DNA from: Collinsella sp.
GTDB lineage: Bacteria; Actinomycetota; Coriobacteriia; Coriobacteriales; Coriobacteriaceae
Reading direction: 5' to 3'
DNA: 5,237 nucleotides
Assembly (NCBI GenBank): GCA_014871605.1
Contig: WGSQ01000122.1
Location: forward strand, 1 to 5,237
The notes below the pieces were generated by a model. The model was not told the origin of the DNA. It made no database searches and worked only from the letters and a program-made list of their open reading frames with translations. A program made the position numbers and the translations under genes. Shown piece after piece: positions 1-4,950 of the stretch; positions within the stretch are counted from its first letter, which is position 1; the number at the start of each line of letters is the position of its first letter.

Positions 1-544
1 CTTCATCGCCCTCGGATACGGCCATGCGATAGCGGCGGAGCATGCGGGTGAAGTCGAAGCCGTGGACCATCTCCTCGAGCGGGGCCAGTTGGGCATTGAC
101 GACCGACTCGTCGACGTCGGCGCACGAGGCGACCCAGCGATCCAAAATAAGGTTGAGCGCACCGCCCTTGGGGCGCGTCTTGGTCGATATATTGCGGATG
201 AGCTCGCGGTAGGTGGCAAGGCCCTGTCCCTGACCGCCCTGCAGGCGGCGCTCGGGCGACAGGTCGGCATCAGCGACGACGAATCCTTCGCCCATGGCGT
301 GCGTGCGGATGGTCTGGAGCAAAAAGCTCTTGCCGGCGCCGTAACGACCGACCAGAAAGCGGAAGCTCGCGCCACCGTCGGCGATGAGACTCAGATCGGT
401 GAGCAGGGCGCGGATCTCGACCTCGCGCCCTACGGTGATGTAAGGAAGGCCGATGCGCGGGACGACGCCGCCCTTGAGCGAGTTGAGAATGACGGCAGCG
501 ACGCGCTTGGGCACGCGGGGTGCTGTGGATGCGGTATCACTCAT
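1..544 (-). CDS. DUF2791 (BrxD-like) P-loop ATPase, N-terminal 181 residues, runs off the window
   Basis: This is a partial gene: the ATG is at 544-542 and the frame stays open to base 1, giving 181 residues. Its clearest motif is a Walker A, GRYGAGKS at residues 66-73, within FRFLVGRYGAGKSFLL. After it come DADLSPERRL (92-101) and a Gly-rich GLATYRELIRNISTKTRP stretch (108-125). This order is characteristic of the DUF2791/BREX ATP-binding family (Pfam PF10923), AAA-like ATPases that include BrxD. Walker B and the C-terminal half lie outside the window. A GAGAGGA ribosome site sits 10 bases upstream (555-561), inside the end of the TerB gene. The start overlaps that gene's stop by 8 bases, so the two are co-transcribed and probably translationally coupled. 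In known TerB-N loci this ATPase is paired with a superfamily 2 helicase, which would be expected just beyond base 1. Family assignment is firm; the biochemical role (nucleic-acid-linked ATPase) is inferred from the family. Confidence 0.9.
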   Translation of the reverse strand, partial: MSDTASTAPRVPKRVAAVILNSLKGGVVPRIGLPYITVGREVEIRALLTDLSLIADGGASFRFLVGRYGAGKSFLLQTIRTHAMGEGFVVADADLSPERRLQGGQGQGLATYRELIRNISTKTRPKGGALNLILDRWVASCADVDESVVNAQLAPLEEMVHGFDFTRMLRRYRMAVSEGDE

Positions 545-2297
545 GGTCTAGGTATCCTCTCACGTCTGCTTCGTAATCCTCGATGATCTGCGGTCCTGCC
601 GCTCCAAACTCGATAACGGTGTCACCCACCAGGTCAAAGAGCGCCTCGTTGATGCTGTCGACGAGCATGTCCTCGCTCTGCTCCGATTGCACTACCGCCA
701 ATGTCGCTTGCGCTGCGTTTTGCTCGAGCAGCGCGCGAAGGAAGGCATCTGCGGCGGGCGCGAGTTCGGTTGCGGTGCCAGCGGGTGCAGTCGATACGAC
801 CGCTGGCGTCGGTGCGAGGAGCGGGGCCACGACGCCAAACTGTGCGGTGGAAATGGGTGGCTCGTCGGCTTTGTTGCGCTCCGTAGGCGCCGCGATCGGC
901 TCGGCCATCACGTCGGTCGCAGGCTTGGCTTCCGGTTGCTCGGATTCCGCCGTATCGACCTCTGTGGGCACATCGTCCTCGCGCTCTTCGTCGATCAAAA
1001 GCGCTTCGCGCGTTTGCGCAGCGGCGCTCCGAATGTGCCCCAGCTGACTCAGATCGATATCGATCTTGACGGGCTGGTGTGCGGCATCCCATGAAAGCCA
1101 TGCCACAATCTCGTCATCGATAATCTTGGCCAGATATTTGGGGACCTTTTCTTCCTTAAGGGGATGGGCGGGGTCCAGCGCCAGGCGCAGGCGTTGGTCG
1201 CAGACGCGCATCATTTCACCGAGCTTGCTGCTCTTTTGCCTACTACCGTGGATACGCATACATTCCCAAAAGCCGTTTTGGCAATGGTAGATATGGATGG
1301 GATCTAGGCGGTATTCGCAGTCCTCGTGGCGTTCGGGCGCAAAGAATACGGCCGAGGCAAACATGGTGTAGGGCATGGCCGTCTCCTCCCCAAATAAGCT
1401 CGCCACGATGCCGGTCTTTCGGTGCGTGTCATAGTAGCGCGCCATACGGACATACACGGCGCACGCCACGTGGCGCAGATCGCGGTGGTGGCTGCGGTCG
1501 AGCCGCGAGTTACTTAGGTTGTACGTGGAGAGGGCGTTGATGGCGGCCATGAGTCGCTCCTCGCGCACCTCATCGGGCGGAAGGGGGAGCGTGGGTTCGG
1601 AGGTTTTGCGACGCTTAGGGGTCTGGCCGGACGGTGCCGGTGCTGGTACAAGGTCTCGTGCCGCGCGCCGCAGCTCGATAAGGGCGTTATCGAACATGAC
1701 GGTTTTAGAGTCACGAAGCAGCTTGGGGTCGAGCCCATGGAACACGGCGTAATCCTGCAGCCACACGCGTGCAAATCGGTCGAGGCCGGGCTCGAAGGCG
1801 CGATAGACATCCCAAAAAGCCTTGATCTTGTTAAAACCATCGAGTGGGTCATCTACGCCAATGCCGCAAATCAGCTCATAGAGATACAGAAAGGCAAAGG
1901 ACGTAGACGTTTCCTCGACGGTTCCGCGGCGCACTTGGGCACGCCAGGTAAAGTAGCCGCGCAACTGCCGGTCGCTCATGGCGTTGTAGGTGGGAAAGTA
2001 CGACTTAAAGGTGCCGTTGTAGGGACAGTCGTCCTCAAAGTCGGCCATCAGCAGGCCCTGGCGGTAAAAAAGCTCGGCTTCCGAAAGCCAGCGGCCCGCA
2101 CCGCCCTTGGGGTCATCCTGCCAGCGCGATATCTCGCGCATCTTGCGGTACTGGTCGGGGAGGAAATTCTGCATCTGTCGGCCGGTTTTGAGAATCGGCT
2201 CGTCAGCATAGACTTCGCTTGAGAAGCGGGCGGACTGATGGGTCCGGGCCTCGGCCATAATGCGCTCGATGAGCATCTTGATGTCCTGGTCGGCCAC
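537..2297 (-). CDS. TerB-N / TerB-C domain protein
   Basis: This 586-residue protein has no signal peptide or membrane segment, so it should be cytoplasmic. Residues about 25-215 match the TerB-N domain (PF13208); the hallmark is FPTYNAMSDRQLRGYFTWR (101-119), followed by helical segments such as FLYLYELICGIGV. A basic, Pro-rich linker (216-243) leads to a conserved middle region (246-430) with C327, C339, C346 and C366. Residues 431-512 are an acidic Pro/Ala-rich linker. The C-terminal 513-582 looks like TerB-C (PF15615), with SINEALFDLVGDTVIEF and EDYEADVRGYL. The start is GTG, chosen because AGGAGG lies 4 bases before it; the first in-frame ATG (codon 8) would be about 25 bases from that site. 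The stop overlaps the DUF2791 ATPase start. TerB-type domains are linked to tellurite/stress response, and TerB-N/TerB-C loci to predicted DNA processing; no enzyme activity is visible here. It has its own promoter, apparently under a LexA-like operator. Confidence 0.9.
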   Translation of the reverse strand: MADQDIKMLIERIMAEARTHQSARFSSEVYADEPILKTGRQMQNFLPDQYRKMREISRWQDDPKGGAGRWLSEAELFYRQGLLMADFEDDCPYNGTFKSYFPTYNAMSDRQLRGYFTWRAQVRRGTVEETSTSFAFLYLYELICGIGVDDPLDGFNKIKAFWDVYRAFEPGLDRFARVWLQDYAVFHGLDPKLLRDSKTVMFDNALIELRRAARDLVPAPAPSGQTPKRRKTSEPTLPLPPDEVREERLMAAINALSTYNLSNSRLDRSHHRDLRHVACAVYVRMARYYDTHRKTGIVASLFGEETAMPYTMFASAVFFAPERHEDCEYRLDPIHIYHCQNGFWECMRIHGSRQKSSKLGEMMRVCDQRLRLALDPAHPLKEEKVPKYLAKIIDDEIVAWLSWDAAHQPVKIDIDLSQLGHIRSAAAQTREALLIDEEREDDVPTEVDTAESEQPEAKPATDVMAEPIAAPTERNKADEPPISTAQFGVVAPLLAPTPAVVSTAPAGTATELAPAADAFLRALLEQNAAQATLAVVQSEQSEDMLVDSINEALFDLVGDTVIEFGAAGPQIIEDYEADVRGYLDHE

Positions 2298-2301
2298 CGC
2301 T

Positions 2302-2307
2302 CCTCCT
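2302..2307 (-). promoter_or_regulatory. Ribosome binding site deciding the GTG start of the TerB gene
   Basis: AGGAGG on the minus strand lies 4 bases before GTG at 2297-2295, with another purine-rich GAGAGG just upstream (2305-2310). The next in-frame candidate, ATG at codon 8, has no such site at a suitable distance, so the GTG start is favoured. The upstream edge of this site touches the inverted-repeat arm at 2307-2314. Confidence 0.8.
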
Positions 2308-2333
2308 CTCGAACGCAGCTACGGTGACCTCAT

Positions 2334-2362
2334 ATCATAGCACAGCATCAAACAGATGTTCG
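2334..2362 (-). promoter_or_regulatory. Extended -10 promoter of the TerB-ATPase operon
   Basis: The minus strand shows TGC followed by TATGAT at 2342-2334, a good extended -10 element (TATGAT matches TATAAT at 5 of 6). At 17 bases spacing the -35 position (2362-2357) reads CGAACA, a poor match, which is tolerable for an extended -10 promoter. Transcription would start near 2327, giving a leader of about 30 bases with the strong ribosome site. The promoter begins immediately after the DUF554 stop codon at 2385, so the TerB operon need not depend on read-through. Assigned from sequence only. Confidence 0.55.
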
Positions 2363-2363
2363 A
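2348..2363 (-). promoter_or_regulatory. LexA (SOS-box)-like operator over the -35 region
   Basis: Read on the minus strand, this is TCGAAC-ATCT-GTTTGA. The actinobacterial LexA box is TCGAAC-N4-GTTCGA and the Bacillus box is CGAAC-N4-GTTYC-like. Here both half-sites are present at the correct 4-base spacing, with one deviation from perfect dyad symmetry (GTTTGA for GTTCGA). The site covers the -35 position and part of the spacer of the extended -10 promoter, where a bound repressor would block RNA polymerase. LexA control of the TerB-ATPase operon is therefore inferred. The fact that spacing, half-sites and position all agree makes chance less likely, but no LexA gene is in the window and binding is untested. 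Confidence 0.6.
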
Positions 2364-2384
2364 GATACCGCTGCGTTGATAGAT

Positions 2385-3101
2385 TTAGAACAGGAGGGCG
2401 TAGATGACGGCGATGACGACGGAGGGAAGCATATTGGCCGTGCGGAAGGTCTGAGGACGGATGAGGTTGACGCCGACGCAGAAGATGAGCATGGAGCCTA
2501 CGAGCGAAAGGCTGTTGAGGGCTGCCGTAGTCATGATGGGGGAGAGTGCGCCGGCAAACAGCGTGATCGTCCCCTGGAACACGGCGACGGGCAGGGCCGA
2601 GAAGATGCAGCCGCGTCCGAGCGACGCCGTCATGGTGCAGACGATGATGCAGTCCAATGCGCCTTTCAAGGCAAGCGTTGACCAGTCACCGAGCAGACCG
2701 TCCTGGATCGATCCCACGATAGCCATGGCACCGATGCAGACGGTCAGCGATGTCGAGACAAAAGCGTTGGTGAACTCGTTATCGCCCTCGCTGCCGGTTT
2801 TGCGCTTGAGCCATTCGCCAAGGTTCTCGATGGCGGCCTCCAAGTTGATGGCCTCGCCGATGAGCGAACCGAGCGCAAATGAGACGATGAGCATGGTGGT
2901 ACCGGTGGTCGCTAGCGCCTTTCCATCGATGATGAGCATCTTTTGCATGGTGCCGCCCAGGCCGATAAACAGGACGCACAGCCCCGATGCTTTCATGAGC
3001 GTGTCTTGGATGCGCGGTGTAATGAAGCGGCCGCCCGCTAATCCCAAAAGACCGCCCGCAACTAAAAGCACAACGTTGATGATTGTTCCCAAGCCCGGCA
3101 T
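2385..3101 (-). CDS. DUF554 family membrane protein (YdfK/YqgA-type)
   Basis: This 238-residue protein is strongly hydrophobic, with about seven membrane segments near residues 3-23, 36-55, 65-85, 112-132, 147-161, 165-185 and 197-237. Family hallmarks of DUF554 (PF04474; Bacillus YdfK, E. coli YqgA) are the N-terminal GTIINVVLLVAGGLLG, SLIGEAINLEAAIENLGEWL in the first loop, and VCIGAMAIVGSIQDGL at 121-136. Length is normal and no residue block is missing. The frame stays open upstream to 3170, but ATG at 3101 is preferred: AGGAGG lies 4 bases before it and the family starts with this hydrophobic segment. The function is not established; it is usually described as a predicted transport or uncharacterised inner-membrane protein. 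The neighbours give no clue, as it sits between a surface block and the TerB operon in a probably separate unit. Confidence 0.92.
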   Translation of the reverse strand: MPGLGTIINVVLLVAGGLLGLAGGRFITPRIQDTLMKASGLCVLFIGLGGTMQKMLIIDGKALATTGTTMLIVSFALGSLIGEAINLEAAIENLGEWLKRKTGSEGDNEFTNAFVSTSLTVCIGAMAIVGSIQDGLLGDWSTLALKGALDCIIVCTMTASLGRGCIFSALPVAVFQGTITLFAGALSPIMTTAALNSLSLVGSMLIFCVGVNLIRPQTFRTANMLPSVVIAVIYALLF

Positions 3102-3105
3102 GAGC

Positions 3106-3111
3106 CCTCCT
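3106..3111 (-). promoter_or_regulatory. Ribosome binding site deciding the DUF554 start
   Basis: AGGAGG on the minus strand lies 4 bases upstream of ATG at 3101-3099, the same geometry as at the TerB gene. The possible upstream ATG at 3170 would add a 23-residue non-hydrophobic extension with two Cys residues, not expected in this family, so the downstream start is taken. Confidence 0.8.
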
Positions 3112-3118
3112 GTATTGA

Positions 3119-3131
3119 TGCCAACGTGGCA
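3119..3131. promoter_or_regulatory. Short perfect dyad TGCCA-N3-TGGCA in the DUF554 leader
   Basis: On the plus strand TGCCA and TGGCA flank a 3-base centre (ACG), 8 bases upstream of the DUF554 ribosome site. It could be a repressor half-turn operator or a small 5-bp hairpin in the mRNA leader. The stem is too short and lacks a following U-run, so it is not an intrinsic terminator. No regulator can be named. Confidence 0.25.
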
Positions 3132-3147
3132 ATCGTAGCAGAACGAA

Positions 3148-3212
3148 ATGCGAGGCACATCGCGACTCATCTAATACGTTATATAAGTGGTGTTAGGAAT
3201 GATGTGCAGCAT
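3148..3212. repeat. Interrupted inverted repeat in the DUF554 upstream region
   Basis: Plus-strand ATGC-GAG-GCACATC (3148-3161) is complementary to GATGTGC-A-GCAT (3201-3212): 11 paired positions with unequal bulges, separated by 39 bases. The AT-rich centre holds the only promoter-like sequence of the spacer, so the arms flank a possible -10. This arrangement may reflect paired operator sites, or be chance. Confidence 0.3.
3178..3208 (-). promoter_or_regulatory. Weak promoter candidate for DUF554
   Basis: On the minus strand TGCACA (3208-3203; 4 of 6 to TTGACA) is followed after 17 bases by TATATA (3185-3180), or after 19 bases by TATAAC (3183-3178; 5 of 6). It is the most AT-rich part of the 118-base spacer and directly follows the stop of the secreted-protein gene. 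The spacer shows no terminator, so DUF554 may also be reached by read-through. Confidence 0.25.
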
Positions 3213-3219
3213 TTAAGCC

Positions 3220-4650
3220 TCAGGTGGTTGTCGGGACATAGGGATAGTATTCAAAGCGCAGTGTCATAAGCCGCTGTGGGGATTCAATAGCCGCGGCGAT
3301 GATATTGGCATCGCGGGCACGATCAAACCCTTCGAGTTCGATCTGATACGAGACGTCTTGCATAATGTCCAGACGTCGCCAGGCTAGGAGTGTGTCGCCA
3401 TCGAATTCCAGGGTCTTGCTTCCGTTTGCGGCAACGGCGTATAGACGCAGCTTGGCGGTGGTTGCAGGGTCGACAACCGTGACCTTTTTAATTTCGTTTC
3501 GAGTATTCTTGGCTCCCAACAAGGTGAGCAGTGTTGGGGCCACGACCTCGCCCGATGGCAAAAAGACGACTTCGATGGATTCGGGAAATGCGATGATAGC
3601 CGACTTGCGGACGGGCTGATTGGCGGCGGCAACTTCAATGTTCGCAGCGTCGATGACCTCTATGTGGTCGAGCGCGGCAAGCACGCAGCAGTTACCCTCA
3701 TCAATTTCTTGAGGATCAGCAAGCCCCAGACTGTCCGCGAACTCGGGATCGTTTGGATCGGTAGCGGGCTCATTCGGTGCTTCGAAAGAAGCTGGGACGC
3801 TGTTTGTCGGCGACGGCGTGTCGCCCGCACCTGCTTCTTTATCCGTGCTCTCTTCTTGTATGGTTGCGTTGATGGGTTCGTCGTTTGAGGGGAGCGTCTT
3901 GGCGTCAAGCGCGGAGGGGAGAATTCCGATGGCTCCGGATCCGTTCCACTCCATTTCGAGAAGCGCCGGGTCGGCAAGAATGCGTTGCCTGCTTTGCGCG
4001 TGGGCATCGATTTCAATAGGGCCTGCCTCTATCCCTCGTGTAAGGCTGAGTGATCCGGCTGGCTTCTCGAAATGAGCGTCTGTGTCTTTGGCGCTGACGG
4101 CGTAGAACAGCAGGGACGCTTCTCCCGCCGCGATGGCATCGGTGCCGGCTTTGGTCAGCCGCAACGATGCCGTGAATGAGAGGGTGGGCTGCGTGTCGTC
4201 TGCATTCGCGGCGGCGCAGCCCAGACATATACCGCCTCCTTTCTCAAAAAACGTACCGTCGAAGGCGACCTTCGCTCCGTTCGCCGAGTCATCGATCGAA
4301 GCGATGTCGATGCGCAGCTCTAAATTGCATGGATCGCCATCTGCATCGAGCACAACCGAGCGCCACGTGCAGACGGCGCACCCCGCCTGGGAGCCGTTTG
4401 CCTTGTTCGAACGATTGATATCCACGACTATCGAGCCGTCCGTATTACGACGAAGGCATCCCGAGGTCGAGATTGCGGCCTGTGCGATCGAAAAACGCTT
4501 GCAAGCAATGGCGCTCGACGGATTTGGTGCGGAGCTTAGGGCTGCTGGTAAGGAGTCTGCCATGACGGGAGTCGCCCAAGCGGCGACAGGCGTTCCGGTT
4601 GCGAGCGCGCCGCAGAGTGCGACGACGGGCAAAAGGTTCTTCGATGCCAT
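3220..4650 (-). CDS. Secreted protein of unknown function with CxxC pairs
   Basis: This 476-residue protein is not recognised. Residues 1-31 form a Sec signal peptide with likely cleavage after AWA (26) or VMA (31). ATG at 4650 is supported by AAGGAG 5 bases upstream. The mature part has a Cys-containing N-terminal domain (about 45-250) with C50, C65, C91/C94 (CAVC), C108 and C142/C145 (CLGC), which suggests disulfides. A linker rich in Pro, Asp, Asn, Ser and Glu spans about 254-318, followed by C321-C322. The C-terminal domain (about 325-470) is predicted beta-rich, with FPESIEVVFLPSGEVV and a final strand LMTLRFEYYPY. There is no LPxTG motif, C-terminal membrane helix or usable lipobox (C13 follows VAL, which does not fit), so it is probably released or held by non-covalent contacts. 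It starts 18 bases after the small sortase-substrate gene and is probably in its operon. A role as a surface adhesin or assembly partner is only inference. Confidence 0.85.
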   Translation of the reverse strand: MASKNLLPVVALCGALATGTPVAAWATPVMADSLPAALSSAPNPSSAIACKRFSIAQAAISTSGCLRRNTDGSIVVDINRSNKANGSQAGCAVCTWRSVVLDADGDPCNLELRIDIASIDDSANGAKVAFDGTFFEKGGGICLGCAAANADDTQPTLSFTASLRLTKAGTDAIAAGEASLLFYAVSAKDTDAHFEKPAGSLSLTRGIEAGPIEIDAHAQSRQRILADPALLEMEWNGSGAIGILPSALDAKTLPSNDEPINATIQEESTDKEAGAGDTPSPTNSVPASFEAPNEPATDPNDPEFADSLGLADPQEIDEGNCCVLAALDHIEVIDAANIEVAAANQPVRKSAIIAFPESIEVVFLPSGEVVAPTLLTLLGAKNTRNEIKKVTVVDPATTAKLRLYAVAANGSKTLEFDGDTLLAWRRLDIMQDVSYQIELEGFDRARDANIIAAAIESPQRLMTLRFEYYPYVPTTT

Positions 4651-4668
4651 GGGGTCTCCTTAGCTAAT

Positions 4669-4950
4669 TTAGTGCGGCCTGTCCGTGTTTTGTTTCTGGC
4701 TGCGTTTGATGTGCAGCCCGAGGCCGGCGGTCCCCGCGCCTGCTGCTGTGGCGCCTGCTGCCAAGAGCCATCGTCTGTCGCCTGTCTGCGCCAACGGTTC
4801 CTCGCGGTCGCCGCGGTCGAGCTCCGAGAGGTCGACCGTCACTTGCGTGGCGGCCTGCGCCTGTTCTTGCTGGGCAAAGGCCATGGCTGGCCCAAACGCT
4901 AGGATGCTGACGGCGGCGGCCAGGGCGACGGCCTTATGCCGTGTGCGCAC
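4669..4950 (-). CDS. Tiny cell-wall-anchored protein with LAQTG sortase motif
   Basis: From GTG at 4950 this gives 93 residues. The order is a classic signal peptide (basic MRTRHK, a hydrophobic core, cleavage near AFA at 26), a short polar mature part, then LAQTG (53-57), a hydrophobic segment (61-80) and a tail with K82, R83, K86 and R91. This is the complete cell-wall sorting signal of a sortase substrate, of the LAxTG type seen in actinobacteria. Only about 30 residues (QQEQAQ to EEP) remain after processing, too few for a normal adhesin. The start is uncertain: TTG at 4980 would add 10 residues and has a weak AAGG 8 bases upstream, while GTG gives the more typical signal peptide but no clear ribosome site. 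Either way it overlaps the end of the upstream gene (17 bases from GTG), suggesting coupled translation. Small LPxTG proteins of this kind (CscD) occur in csc/WxL surface clusters, a possible parallel. Confidence 0.75.
   Translation of the reverse strand: MRTRHKAVALAAAVSILAFGPAMAFAQQEQAQAATQVTVDLSELDRGDREEPLAQTGDRRWLLAAGATAAGAGTAGLGLHIKRSQKQNTDRPH

Larger units (their letters stand above)
2307..2377. repeat. Two overlapping inverted repeats flanking the TerB promoter
   Basis: On the plus strand TCTCGAAC (2307-2314) is exactly complementary to GTTCGAGA (2358-2365), and AACGCAGC (2312-2319) to GCTGCGTT (2370-2377). The second pair is extended by GGT (2323-2325) and ACC (2367-2369) after a small bulge. 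The left arms overlap at 2312-2314, so the two pairings exclude each other. The arms lie on either side of the promoter, one next to the ribosome site and one over the -35 region. A transcript starting at the promoter would contain only one arm, while read-through RNA from DUF554 would contain both. The role is unknown: it may be a read-through fold, a repeat of LexA-type half-sites, or chance. Confidence 0.4.

Noticed and set aside
62..586. Plus-strand open frame of 174 codons
   Set aside because: It is the antisense of the DUF2791 ATPase and the end of the TerB gene, with no ribosome site; the minus-strand frame carries a clear Walker A and family motifs.
2304..2319. Second LexA box in the TerB leader
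   Set aside because: Only one half-site (GTTCGA on the minus strand) is present; the position of the other half reads CCGTAG.
2298..2384. Intrinsic terminator between DUF554 and the TerB gene
   Set aside because: The inverted repeats have loops of over 40 bases and no U-run follows them; a promoter occupies the same space.
2461..3138. Plus-strand open frame of 225 codons
   Set aside because: It is antisense to the DUF554 gene; its Met/Ser/Pro-rich product is the typical shadow of a membrane protein gene.
3102..3170. Longer DUF554 start at 3170
   Set aside because: It would add a polar 23-residue segment before the first membrane helix, while AGGAGG directly precedes the ATG at 3101.
3201..3214. 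Terminator hairpin just after the secreted-protein gene
   Set aside because: The near-palindrome has a mismatch, a two-base loop and no U-run.
4612..4650. Lipoprotein signal at C13 of the secreted protein
   Set aside because: The residues before the Cys are V-A-L; a lipobox needs a small residue directly before it, and a normal signal peptidase site lies further on.
4133..4663. Plus-strand open frame of 176 codons opposite the secreted-protein gene
   Set aside because: The minus strand has a signal peptide and a ribosome site at the right distance; the plus frame has neither a recognisable domain nor a ribosome site.
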